Part shown: piece after piece, positions 16,708 through 24,879 of the stretch
How positions within the stretch are numbered: position 1 is the first letter of the stretch
Layout of the letters: every line of letters starts with the position of its first letter
The notes under the pieces: generated by a model
The model's input: only the letters and a program-made list of their open reading frames with translations
Told to the model about the DNA's origin: nothing
Database searches by the model: none
Source of the DNA: Burkholderiaceae bacterium
GTDB taxonomy: Bacteria > Pseudomonadota > Gammaproteobacteria > Burkholderiales > Burkholderiaceae
Length of the DNA: 38,419 nt
Direction: 5' to 3'
NCBI GenBank assembly: GCA_947380285.1
Contig: CANCQD010000006.1
Span: 1-38,419, forward strand
Program-made: the position numbers and the translations under genes

Positions 16708-19454
16708 TCCAGTAAGCTCGCTAATTGGCGCCGGGTATCTTCAACACTCTGGCCACGACGCTTTGCTAAGTCTTCGACCTGATCAATCGAAAGTTTGCCC
16801 ACATTGAAGTAGCGTGCGTCTGGGTGAGCCAAATAGAAACCGCTTACGCTAGAAGCTGGATTCATCGCCATCGACTCTGTCAGCGTCATACCGATGTCTT
16901 CAGAACCAATCACCCTCAATAAGTCTTCTTTGACCTCATGGGCGGGACAGGCTGGGTAACCAGGCGCTGGGCGAATGCCGCGATATTCCTCATTGATCAT
17001 TTGATCATTTGTCAAAATCTCATCGGTTGCATAACCCCAAAGATCAGTTCGAACGCGATGGTGCATTAATTCAGCAAAGGCTTCTGCCAAGCGATCTGCT
17101 AAAGCCTTCAACATAATGGCGCTGTAGTCGTCATGCTTTGCCTGAAATTCAGCGACTTTCTTTTCAACGCCATGTCCTGTAGTAACCGCAAAACAACCAA
17201 GGTAATCAGAGACGTGAGAATCTTTTGGAGCAACATAATCAGCTAAACAACGATTGGGTCTGCGCACACCATCCACAACGGGACGTTCAGATTGTTGACG
17301 TAAGTTATGCCACACAAACAAAGGATGCTCACGCGCTTCATCGCTATACAGAACAATATCGTCACCAATCGTATTGGCAGGATAGAAGGCAACCACTGCA
17401 TCGGCTTGCAGCCACTGGCCCTTAATCACCTTATCAAGCAACTCTTGTGCGTCTGCATAAACCTTGCGCGCCTCAACACCAACAACTTCATCATCTAAGA
17501 TTGCTGGAAACTTGCCTGCTAAATCCCAAGTCTGAAAGAATGGTGTCCAGTCAATATATTTAGCAATATCACTCAGTGCAAAGTTTTTAAATATACGACG
17601 ACCAATAAACTTCGGCTTCTCAGGAACATAAGCGGACCAGTCAATCATCTCGCGATTCTTACGTGCTGCCTCTAATGAAATAGTTGGCGCAGCTTTCTTA
17701 TTGGCATGTTGTTCGCGAATGCGTACATAGTCATCGCGCAAATCTTGAATAAATTTCTTGGCGCTTTCATCTGAGAGCAGACTAGAGGCAACGGATACTG
17801 AGCGAGATGCATCGGGCACATACACCACCGGACCATCGTAGTGTGGGGCAATCTTCACGGCAGTGTGAACACGTGAGGTTGTTGCACCACCGATCATCAA
17901 AGGAATTTGACGCTCGCGGAACCAATCATCACGCTGCATCTCCTGTGCGACATAAGTCATTTCTTCGAGTGATGGCGTGATTAATCCAGATAAACCAACA
18001 ATATCTGCATTCTCTTCTTTAGCACGCTTCAAAATTTCTGCGCAAGGAACCATCACGCCCATATTGGCTACTTCAAAGTTATTACATTGCAGAACTACAG
18101 TCACAATATTTTTGCCAATATCGTGCACATCACCTTTAACAGTTGCCATGACGATCTTGCCCTTAGCCTTGGCTTCGCCACCCGCTGCAATATGTTGGCG
18201 CTTTTCTTCTTCGATGAACGGAATCAAGATTGCAACCGCCTGCTTCATCACGCGCGCACTTTTGACCACTTGAGGCAAGAACATCTTGCCGGCACCAAAC
18301 AGATCGCCAACGACGTTCATGCCATCCATGAGTGGGCCCTCAATCACTTCAATAGGTCTACCGCCAGCACCCATAATTTCAGCGCGTAACTCTTCGGTAT
18401 CTTCCTCAATAAAAGTAGTGATGCCATGCACTAGGGCATGCGTTAGACGCTCACGCACAGGAGCTTCGCGCCATACTAGGTTCTCAACCTGCTTAGCGCC
18501 CCCGCCTTTAAATTGATCAGCAATATCCAACAAGCGCTCTGTTGGTGTCTTGCCATCTTTTTCTTTAAAACGATTGAGGACAACATCCTCAACACGCTCA
18601 CGCAGTTCGAAATCAAGGTCTGCATAGACGCCTAATTGACCTGCATTCACAATACCCATGTCCATGCCAGCCTGAATAGCGTGATACAAAAAGACGGTAT
18701 GAATGGCTTCGCGTACACGATCATTACCGCGGAACGAAAAGCTCACATTAGAAACGCCGCCACTAACCTTGGCGCCAGGTAAGTTTTCTTTAATCCAGCG
18801 AGTAGCGTTAATAAAGTCGACCGCATAGTTGTCGTGCTCTTCAATGCCAGTAGCGATTGCAAAAATATTCGGATCAAAAATGATATCTTCAGCAGGAAAG
18901 CCAATTTCATTTACCAAGATCTCATAGCAACGCTGACAGATCTCCGTCTTACGCTTAAACGTATCTGCTTGCCCTACTTCATCAAAAGCCATCACCACAG
19001 AGGCGGCACCATAACGACGAATTAAACGTGCTTGCTTTCTAAAGGACTCCTCACCCTCTTTCAAGGAAATCGAGTTAACGATAGGCTTTCCTTGAATACA
19101 TTTCAAACCCGCTTCGATAACACTCCATTTGGAGGAGTCGATCATGATGGGTACACGAGCAATATCAGGCTCAGATGCAATCAAATTCAAGAAACGCGTC
19201 ATTGCCGCTTCAGAATCCAGCATCGCCTCATCCATATTGATGTCGATGACTTGCGCGCCATTCTCAACCTGCTGACGCGCTACGACGAGTGCCTCATCAA
19301 ATTGATTATTCAAAATCATGCGGGAAAATGCCTTGGACCCGGTGACATTAGTACGCTCGCCAATATTGACGAAGCCAACTTCAGCTGTAACGTTAAACGG
19401 CTCAAGTCCAGAAAGCTTCATTGCTGGCATTGCTTTTTTCTCTAGCTTGCTCAT
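16704..19454 (-). CDS. metH: Cobalamin-dependent methionine synthase, C-terminal subunit (folate, B12 and activation domains)
   Basis: This 916-residue protein carries three of the four MetH modules. A pterin-binding domain ([13 protein letters not shown] near residue 28 to about 330) is followed by the B12-binding module with DVHDIG at 442-447, where His444 is the lower cobalt ligand, plus GLSGLITPS and GGATTS. The SAM-binding reactivation domain runs from about 600 to the end and includes [10 protein letters not shown]. It lacks the homocysteine/zinc module, which is encoded by the gene directly upstream, overlapping by ATGA. Together they equal a full-length MetH. The two-gene form is usual in Burkholderiales. 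Confidence 0.95.
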   Translation of the reverse strand: MSKLEKKAMPAMKLSGLEPFNVTAEVGFVNIGERTNVTGSKAFSRMILNNQFDEALVVARQQVENGAQVIDINMDEAMLDSEAAMTRFLNLIASEPDIARVPIMIDSSKWSVIEAGLKCIQGKPIVNSISLKEGEESFRKQARLIRRYGAASVVMAFDEVGQADTFKRKTEICQRCYEILVNEIGFPAEDIIFDPNIFAIATGIEEHDNYAVDFINATRWIKENLPGAKVSGGVSNVSFSFRGNDRVREAIHTVFLYHAIQAGMDMGIVNAGQLGVYADLDFELRERVEDVVLNRFKEKDGKTPTERLLDIADQFKGGGAKQVENLVWREAPVRERLTHALVHGITTFIEEDTEELRAEIMGAGGRPIEVIEGPLMDGMNVVGDLFGAGKMFLPQVVKSARVMKQAVAILIPFIEEEKRQHIAAGGEAKAKGKIVMATVKGDVHDIGKNIVTVVLQCNNFEVANMGVMVPCAEILKRAKEENADIVGLSGLITPSLEEMTYVAQEMQRDDWFRERQIPLMIGGATTSRVHTAVKIAPHYDGPVVYVPDASRSVSVASSLLSDESAKKFIQDLRDDYVRIREQHANKKAAPTISLEAARKNREMIDWSAYVPEKPKFIGRRIFKNFALSDIAKYIDWTPFFQTWDLAGKFPAILDDEVVGVEARKVYADAQELLDKVIKGQWLQADAVVAFYPANTIGDDIVLYSDEAREHPLFVWHNLRQQSERPVVDGVRRPNRCLADYVAPKDSHVSDYLGCFAVTTGHGVEKKVAEFQAKHDDYSAIMLKALADRLAEAFAELMHHRVRTDLWGYATDEILTNDQMINEEYRGIRPAPGYPACPAHEVKEDLLRVIGSEDIGMTLTESMAMNPASSVSGFYLAHPDARYFNVGKLSIDQVEDLAKRRGQSVEDTRRQLASLLD

Positions 19455-20515
19455 GCTGCTGTCTCTACATTCTCACGATAGAAAGCACGAGGCTTGCGTT
19501 TGGCAACGGCATCTGCAATTGCACGTATGTGATCAGGCGTAGTGCCACAGCAACCACCAACCAAATTGACCAAACCATCTTTAGCAAAACCATCTACCAA
19601 GCTAGAAGTAATTTCAGGCGTTTCATCAAACCCTGTATCACTCATTGGATTGGGCAGACCTGCATTAGGATAGCAAGAGATTGCTGCATCGCAAATCCTT
19701 GCTAGCTCTGCAATGTAAGGACGCATCAGAGCAGCACCTAACGCACAATTCAAACCAAAAGTGAGTGGCTTAATATGGCGCAAGCTATTCCAGAAGGCTT
19801 CAACTGTTTGACCAGATAGAATGCGGCCAGAAGCATCAGTCACCGTTCCAGAAATCATGACTGGTAAACGCTCGCCGGTTTCTTCAAAAAATTCATCTAA
19901 TGCAAATAAGGCCGCTTTTGCATTGAGCGTATCGAAAATAGTTTCAACTAAAAACAAATCTACACCACCAGCAAACAAACCTTCGATCTGCTCACGATAA
20001 GAAGCACGCAAAGCCTCAAAGGTCACGTTGCGTGCACCTGGATCATTTACATCTGGTGAAATACTCGCAGTCTTTGGTGTAGGTCCAATCGCTCCCGCTG
20101 CAAAACGTGGCTTATCGGGAGTGCTATATTTTTCACAGGCCGCACGCGCTAATTTGGCAGAGACTTCATTCATCTCGCGTGCTAAGCCGGCCATTTTGTA
20201 ATCTTCTTGTGCCACTGAAGTTGCACCAAAAGTATTGGTTTCAATAATGTCTGCGCCAGCATCTAAATACTGCTCATGAATTTTGCTGATAATTTGCGGC
20301 TGGGTCAAAACCAAGAGTTCATTGTTTCCCTTGATATCCCCAGGGTGTTCGGCAAAACGGGCATTTCCTGGCAAGCCGCGATAGTCGGCTTCAGATAGTT
20401 TGTATTGCTGAATCATGGTGCCCATGGCGCCATCCAAAATGAGAATGCGCTGCTTTAATAGCTCGGGAAGCTTTTGACCACGGGTGTAAGGCTGGGACAA
20501 ACCATTAGATTGCAT
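19451..20515 (-). CDS. metH: Methionine synthase, homocysteine S-methyltransferase subunit
   Basis: The 354-residue protein is the N-terminal module of MetH on its own. It has [11 protein letters not shown] near residue 28, and zinc-binding Cys257 (GLNCALG) with Cys322-Cys323 ([11 protein letters not shown]). The zinc activates homocysteine for attack on methylcobalamin held by the other subunit. Translation of the second gene starts within its stop codon (ATGA), so the subunits should be made in equal amount. No cobalamin riboswitch fits upstream: only 74 bases separate it from divergent phaM. Confidence 0.93.
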   Translation of the reverse strand: MQSNGLSQPYTRGQKLPELLKQRILILDGAMGTMIQQYKLSEADYRGLPGNARFAEHPGDIKGNNELLVLTQPQIISKIHEQYLDAGADIIETNTFGATSVAQEDYKMAGLAREMNEVSAKLARAACEKYSTPDKPRFAAGAIGPTPKTASISPDVNDPGARNVTFEALRASYREQIEGLFAGGVDLFLVETIFDTLNAKAALFALDEFFEETGERLPVMISGTVTDASGRILSGQTVEAFWNSLRHIKPLTFGLNCALGAALMRPYIAELARICDAAISCYPNAGLPNPMSDTGFDETPEITSSLVDGFAKDGLVNLVGGCCGTTPDHIRAIADAVAKRKPRAFYRENVETAA

Positions 20516-20589
20516 TGTTAAACCGGGATTAATCTCTAGAATCCCTTATTCTATTGGAAAAGCCACTTTTCATTTACCACGGAGCCCCT

Positions 20590-21039
20590 ATGTTTGGAAC
20601 CATTCCAGAATTTAATCAAAGCCTAGATATGTTTAAAACCATGTGGGGACAAGGTGCGGCTGGTCAAGCTGGGCAATTCCCCTTCACAACAGATGCCTCT
20701 AAGGCTGCCGGCGGCTTTGCTTCAGCTTTTCCTGGCTTGGATGTGGACGAGCTTGAAAAACGGATCAAGGACCTTAAAAGCGTTGAAAACTGGCTCAATC
20801 TGAACCTTAATATCCTCAAATCGACTATTCAAGGGCTAGAAGTCCAGCATGCCACCATGATGGCCCTCAAATCCTTCGGTGATGCTGTATCAGCAGCTAG
20901 TTCAGCAGCAACCGCCCCAAAAGAAGAGTCTGAGACTAAAACGACCAGCGCTAAACCACGGAAAACCGCAACACGCCGTCGTCGCAAAGCTGGCGATGCA
21001 ACTTTCCTCGACGAAGTAGGTAATTCAGATGAGCAATAG
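20590..21039 (+). CDS. phaM: PhaM-family polyhydroxyalkanoate granule regulatory protein
   Basis: PhaM in Ralstonia activates PHA synthase PhaC and tethers granules to the nucleoid. I start at the ATG at 20590, after a GGAG, because the product then begins MFGTIPEFNQSLDMFKTMWG as in the family; a longer frame from 20554 adds 12 unlike residues. Residues 54-90 contain the core ELEKRIKDLKSVENWLNLN and TIQGLEVQ. A basic tail (KPRKTATRRRRK) resembles the DNA-binding end of PhaM. The last 16 residues or so are acidic and lie in the antisense overlap with the metallo-beta-lactamase gene. No PHA synthase is in the window. Confidence 0.88.
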   Translation: MFGTIPEFNQSLDMFKTMWGQGAAGQAGQFPFTTDASKAAGGFASAFPGLDVDELEKRIKDLKSVENWLNLNLNILKSTIQGLEVQHATMMALKSFGDAVSAASSAATAPKEESETKTTSAKPRKTATRRRRKAGDATFLDEVGNSDEQ

Positions 21040-22036
21040 CCTCACCCATCGCAAATGTCAGTTGATGAATATCTAATTCGCGTTTAAACAAAACCGGCAC
21101 CAGCTCTCTAGCATGTACCGGTTTTTTACATGCGCCCAAAGTATCTGCTAGGCGTTCATCATGATGGGCTTTCAGTTGTGCAACGCGCGGTCTGATTCCG
21201 GTAAATGGTTTGCCATGCGAGGGAAGCACTAATGCACCCTCAGGCAGATCTAAATATCTTTCAATAGAGTCTAAATACAATCCGAGAGGATCTGCATCTG
21301 GATCAGCGTCATAAACGCTCACATTGGTAGATATGCGGGGCAATAACATATCTCCGGAGATCAATACCCCTAGCTCTTCACAAAATAAAGAAGCATGCTC
21401 AGGTGCATGTCCATAACCCATGATGACCCGCCACGCACGACTACCAATCAAAATAAATTCACCATCCAAAATACGTCGATACTGCCGCGGCACTCCGGGA
21501 ACCATATTGCTGTAGTAATTTGAGCGTGACCGAATTTTTTCTAAATCCTCTTGGCCTGTTAAACCATGTCTTTGAAAATGATCTGCAGAGCCTCCACTAC
21601 CAGCCCGTGACCCAACTGCAGCACCGCCCTCTTTGCAACTTAACCACTGCGCAGTTAAATAATCTGTCATTGAAATCCACATAGGAACATTCCACTTCTC
21701 ACATAGCCATTGCGATAAACCCACGTGATCAGGATGCATATGGGTCACAATAACGCGCAAGACCGGCATACCTTCAAGCTGGGTAGCAAATACCTGCTCC
21801 CAAGCGGCCCTTGTCTCATCATTGGCGATGCCACAATCCACAATCGTCCATCCCGCAACACCATCAATTTCATCACGCAATAGCCATAGATTGATATGAT
21901 CTAAAGCAAAGGGTAATCGCATCCTGATCCAACGAACGCCAGGCGCAACCTCGATGCTGCTACCTACTTCCGGAAGCGCCTCTCCTAAGGGATAATGGAC
22001 TGCGGATTCAGCGCTTGCTTGGTTTTGAGTATTCAT
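20951..22036 (-). CDS. Metallo-beta-lactamase-fold hydrolase
   Basis: The 361-residue protein has the metal motif THMHPDH (His99, His101, Asp103, His104), a later GYGHAPEHAS His, GDMLLP Asp and SHGKP His, a complete dinuclear site. The C-terminal 60 residues form a helical, winged-helix-like region (EAIAHLNYLLRRGK) as in glyoxalase II-related LACTB2-like proteins. The substrate is unknown. There is no signal peptide, so it is not a periplasmic antibiotic lactamase. The last 89 bases overlap phaM on the other strand; the family-like C-terminal residues within the overlap argue that both frames are real. Confidence 0.88.
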   Translation of the reverse strand: MNTQNQASAESAVHYPLGEALPEVGSSIEVAPGVRWIRMRLPFALDHINLWLLRDEIDGVAGWTIVDCGIANDETRAAWEQVFATQLEGMPVLRVIVTHMHPDHVGLSQWLCEKWNVPMWISMTDYLTAQWLSCKEGGAAVGSRAGSGGSADHFQRHGLTGQEDLEKIRSRSNYYSNMVPGVPRQYRRILDGEFILIGSRAWRVIMGYGHAPEHASLFCEELGVLISGDMLLPRISTNVSVYDADPDADPLGLYLDSIERYLDLPEGALVLPSHGKPFTGIRPRVAQLKAHHDERLADTLGACKKPVHARELVPVLFKRELDIHQLTFAMGEAIAHLNYLLRRGKLHRQLCDDGVLRFSVV

Positions 22037-22076
22037 GGCTTAGTGTTATTTATTTATTTTTATTTCTAGGTTTGCT

Positions 22077-22253
22077 TTGACCACAGTTCCATCGCCCTGC
22101 ATTAATTGGTGTGACATTAACCCTGAAAATGGTTACTGCCGTGGCTGCTATCGTACCTTGTCTGAAATTGCTGATTGGTCAGATCTCACGAATCCTGAGA
22201 AGCTCGAGGTTTGCTCACAACTCCCTGGTCGCAAACCCCAAGCACCACAGTAA
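22077..22253 (+). CDS. Small DUF1289 cysteine-rich protein with a TTG start
   Basis: This short gene has no ATG start and is easy to miss. The frame read from TTG at 22077 gives 58 residues beginning TTVPSPCINWCDINPENG after the initiator and continuing YCRGCYRTLSEIADWSDL, a good match to DUF1289 (SPCIxxCxxD...CxGCxRTxxEIxxW). Cys8, Cys12, Cys21 and Cys24 form a CX3CX8CX2C set that may bind a metal or iron-sulfur cluster; function is unknown. An AGG lies six bases before the TTG. An in-frame stop at 22041 limits the upstream extent. A 255-base frame from 22111 is on the same strand but in another phase and is a shadow. Confidence 0.82.
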   Translation: MTTVPSPCINWCDINPENGYCRGCYRTLSEIADWSDLTNPEKLEVCSQLPGRKPQAPQ

Positions 22254-22271
22254 AACCAATCTTAATTTTTT

Positions 22272-23255
22272 TTATTTATTCACGTCGACAATTAAACGTC
22301 CACGTACATTTCCTGCCATTAATTCCTGTGCATATTTAATAGAATCCTCAAGCGTAATTTCATGAGAGATTTCATCTAAGGTTTTTAGATCCACTAACTT
22401 ACTGAGTTGCTCATAGGCAGCAATTCGTTTTGCACGCGGTACAGTCACGCTATTAATGCCATATAGAGTAACGCCACGCAAAATGAATGGCGCAACCGAA
22501 GAGGGGAAATCCATCCCTTGAGCCAACCCACAGGCTGCAACTGCACCATCACTCTTGGTCTGCGCACATGCATTAGCCAGAGTATGACTCCCGACGCTAT
22601 CGACCACTGCAGCCCAGCGCTCTTTTGCCAATGGTTTGCCAGGGGCAGATAAAGTTGCACGATCAATCACTTCAGCAGCACCTAATTTTTTCAAGTAATC
22701 TGCTTCAGCCATACGACCAGTGCTAGCCACGACTGTAAAACCAAGCTTGCTAAGGAGCGTAATTGCAAAGCTACCAACGCCACCGGCAGCGCCAGTTACT
22801 AAGACCTCCCCATCACTTGGCTTGAGCCCATGCTTTTGAAGGGCCATAACGCAGAGCATGGCGGTATAACCTGCAGTACCGATAGCTAGAGCTTGTTTAG
22901 CAGTAAACCCTTTTGGCAGTGGAATCAACCAATCAGCCCTTACACGAGCTTGCTGAGCCAAACCACCCCAATGTCCCTCACCCACCCCCCAGCCATTGAG
23001 AAGGACCATATCGCCAACCTTGAAGTCTGAATTAGTGCTTTCTAGCACTTCACCAGCAAAATCGATTCCCGGCACCATCGGAAAGCTGCGAACAACTGGG
23101 CCCTTGCCAGTAATGGCAAGGCCATCCTTATAGTTCAGAGTGGAATACAGAACCTTTACACGAACATCGCCCTCTGGGAGGCTAGCCTCATCCGCCTGGG
23201 CAAGCTCTGCGCGATACCCTTGTTCATCTTTATTTACCAATATTGCTTTAAACAT
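22272..23255 (-). CDS. acuI: Acrylyl-CoA reductase-type MDR oxidoreductase (YhdH/AcuI)
   Basis: A 327-residue zinc-independent medium-chain dehydrogenase. Family-specific features are YSTLNYKDGLAITGKGPV near residue 37, VPGIDFAGEV, NGWGVGEGHWGG, and the nucleotide loop TGAAGGVGS near 155. AcuI enzymes reduce acryloyl-CoA to propionyl-CoA with NADPH, relevant to 3-hydroxypropionate and DMSP-derived acrylate. It is a single-gene unit: the DUF1289 gene converges on it and the lipoprotein gene diverges from it. Confidence 0.9.
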   Translation of the reverse strand: MFKAILVNKDEQGYRAELAQADEASLPEGDVRVKVLYSTLNYKDGLAITGKGPVVRSFPMVPGIDFAGEVLESTNSDFKVGDMVLLNGWGVGEGHWGGLAQQARVRADWLIPLPKGFTAKQALAIGTAGYTAMLCVMALQKHGLKPSDGEVLVTGAAGGVGSFAITLLSKLGFTVVASTGRMAEADYLKKLGAAEVIDRATLSAPGKPLAKERWAAVVDSVGSHTLANACAQTKSDGAVAACGLAQGMDFPSSVAPFILRGVTLYGINSVTVPRAKRIAAYEQLSKLVDLKTLDEISHEITLEDSIKYAQELMAGNVRGRLIVDVNK

Positions 23256-23342
23256 GTCTCTTCCTTTTAGAACGAGGTATTTCCCCGCAACAATTGCTTA
23301 ATAGGTTTATCCTAACGAGCATTGCTGATTATGGAGGTTTCC

Positions 23343-23639
23343 ATGAAAAAAATTCTACTATTAACTACGATTTCTGGCTTGCTGCTATCTGGCTGCTATT
23401 CCACTCAAATTAATATGTCCATGGGCAACATGCGCCTTATCACCTCTAGCGCTGCACCGCAGGATGTCATGGATTTCGCCACTAAGGCCTGTAAGGATGA
23501 TTTCTATGAAGGTGCTAGCTTTCTATCCAAAGCAGGCAAAGAATATCGCTTTAAGTGCGTAAAAGCTGAAGAAAACGAAATCCTAAATCCCATTCCTGGC
23601 ACAACGATTGCAGCTGCAGCAAAAGCTGAAGCCAAGTAA
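23343..23639 (+). CDS. Small putative lipoprotein
   Basis: The 98-residue protein starts at the ATG at 23343, seven bases or fewer after GGAGG; a frame from 23322 adds residues without a ribosome site. It has a lipoprotein signal (MKKILLLTTISGLLLSGC, lipid Cys18). The mature part contains two more Cys (ACKDDFYEG and FKCVKAEEN), which could pair in the periplasm, and an Ala/Lys-rich end. I do not recognise a family with certainty. It may be cotranscribed with the flavin reductase gene 10 bases downstream. Confidence 0.75.
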   Translation: MKKILLLTTISGLLLSGCYSTQINMSMGNMRLITSSAAPQDVMDFATKACKDDFYEGASFLSKAGKEYRFKCVKAEENEILNPIPGTTIAAAAKAEAK

Positions 23640-23649
23640 GTAAAGAGCA

Positions 23650-24150
23650 ATGACCCCATTTACATCACAAGAGCTACGCAAGGGATTTTCATCATTTGCT
23701 ACTGGGGTCACTGTAATCACCTGCCTTGATGAGGAAAACAATTCTCACGGCATTACGATTAGCTCCTTCAATACTGTTTCGCTTGAGCCACCACTCATAC
23801 TTTGGAGCCTAAAAAAGCACTCACGTCTAATGCCTTGGGTTGAGCTTGGCAAGAAACATCTGATTCATGTTCTCGAGCGCTCTCAAGAGAATTTGGCAAT
23901 CCATTTCGCCACAGTGAAGACGGATCAATTTAAGGGAATCGATCACAAGCTCGCAACCAGCGGCCTTACTCAAATTGATCATTGCGTAGCTTATTACGAG
24001 TGTGAAACCGTTTGTGTTCATATTGGCGGCGATCACAATATCATCGTTGCCAAAGTGATTAACTTAAAAAATCATCCTGAACGAGATCCGCTCATTTTTG
24101 CGCGCAGTCAATTTATTGGCCTCGATTTCACGGAAACTAAAACTAACTAA
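23650..24150 (+). CDS. Flavin reductase family protein (FMN-binding split barrel)
   Basis: A 166-residue protein with the HpaC/RutF-type pattern: LRKGFSSFATGVTVITCLD at the start, GITISSFNTVSLEPPLILW for flavin binding, and a terminal LIFARSQFIGLD. Such proteins reduce FMN or FAD with NAD(P)H for a partner monooxygenase. No monooxygenase gene is next to it, so the partner is elsewhere or it has another role. AAAGAG precedes the ATG. The GST gene follows after 27 bases. Confidence 0.88.
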   Translation: MTPFTSQELRKGFSSFATGVTVITCLDEENNSHGITISSFNTVSLEPPLILWSLKKHSRLMPWVELGKKHLIHVLERSQENLAIHFATVKTDQFKGIDHKLATSGLTQIDHCVAYYECETVCVHIGGDHNIIVAKVINLKNHPERDPLIFARSQFIGLDFTETKTN

Positions 24151-24177
24151 TACGAATTAACTTCGTAAGGAAATACT

Positions 24178-24840
24178 ATGATGCGTTTATGGGGTCGTAA
24201 AAGTTCTATTAACGTTCAAAAAGTACTATGGTGCCTTGCCGAGCTTGGGTTAGAGGAAGGCAAGGACTTTGAGCGGATTGATGCAGGTCTTCAGTTTGGT
24301 AAAAATAATACGCCCGAGTTTCTCAAAATGAATCCGAATGGGCTTGTACCTACACTTGAAGATAGCGATTTCGTGCTTTGGGAATCCAACACCATCATGC
24401 GTTACTTGGTTTCGCAGTACGACAAAAATGGACGCTTTCCAAAAAGCGTTATAGCTCAATATAGTTCTGAAAAAATGATGGACTGGCAGCTAGCAACGCT
24501 ATGGCCTCCATTGCGCACTGCTTTTTTGGGCCTCACTAGAACACCTGAAAAAGATCGCAATTACGACGCTATCTACAAGGGTTATCAAACGACAAATCAA
24601 ACCCTCAGCTTGCTCGATAACATCCTATCGGCGCAAGATTATTGCTCGGGTAATGAATTTAATATTGGCGATATTGTGGTGGCCTTGGGTGTACATCGCT
24701 GGGTTTTACTGAACGATAGCTTTCCAGAAAAAACTGGTCCACGCAGTGAACTAAAAAACGTTGAACGCTGGTTACAGCAGATGAGATCTGAAACCTGTTT
24801 TGGCGAGTTTGCTGATAAAGAACTGAATATCGTTAAATAA
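24178..24840 (+). CDS. Glutathione S-transferase family protein
   Basis: A 220-residue GST: thioredoxin-like N-terminal half (MRLWGRKSSINVQKVLWCL), with Ser in RKSSINVQK as likely glutathione-activating residue, the cis-Pro loop NGLVPTLE, and ESNTIMRYL contacting the gamma-glutamyl group. The helical C-terminal domain follows from about residue 90, with FNIGDIVVALGVHRW as the N-capping box. The start could be either of two adjacent ATG codons (24178 or 24181) after AAGGAAA. The substrate is unknown. Its end converges on the RND operon. Confidence 0.9.
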   Translation: MMRLWGRKSSINVQKVLWCLAELGLEEGKDFERIDAGLQFGKNNTPEFLKMNPNGLVPTLEDSDFVLWESNTIMRYLVSQYDKNGRFPKSVIAQYSSEKMMDWQLATLWPPLRTAFLGLTRTPEKDRNYDAIYKGYQTTNQTLSLLDNILSAQDYCSGNEFNIGDIVVALGVHRWVLLNDSFPEKTGPRSELKNVERWLQQMRSETCFGEFADKELNIVK

Positions 24841-24852
24841 GTTTTAGCACTC

Positions 24853-24879
24853 AAAAAGTTATTGTTGCTTGAACTTTTT
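24853..24879. terminator. Possible weak bidirectional terminator
   Basis: AAAAAGTT (24853-24860) and AACTTTTT (24872-24879) form an 8-base stem with an 11-base loop in the convergent gst/RND boundary. T runs lie inside the stem on both strands. It is very AT-rich, so termination is uncertain. Confidence 0.22.

Noticed and set aside
19032..19445. 137-residue plus-strand frame inside metH
   Set aside because: It is fully antisense to the conserved folate-binding domain, and its composition is typical of a shadow frame.
20516..20589. Cobalamin riboswitch ahead of the methionine synthase genes
   Set aside because: The spacer is only 74 bases and shows no B12-box-like sequence; a cobalamin aptamer needs far more room.
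20951..22036. Antibiotic-degrading beta-lactamase
   Set aside because: The protein lacks a signal peptide and has a C-terminal extension typical of housekeeping MBL-fold hydrolases.
22111..22365. 84-residue plus-strand frame
   Set aside because: It is out of phase with the DUF1289 frame that matches a known family, and its second half is antisense to acuI.
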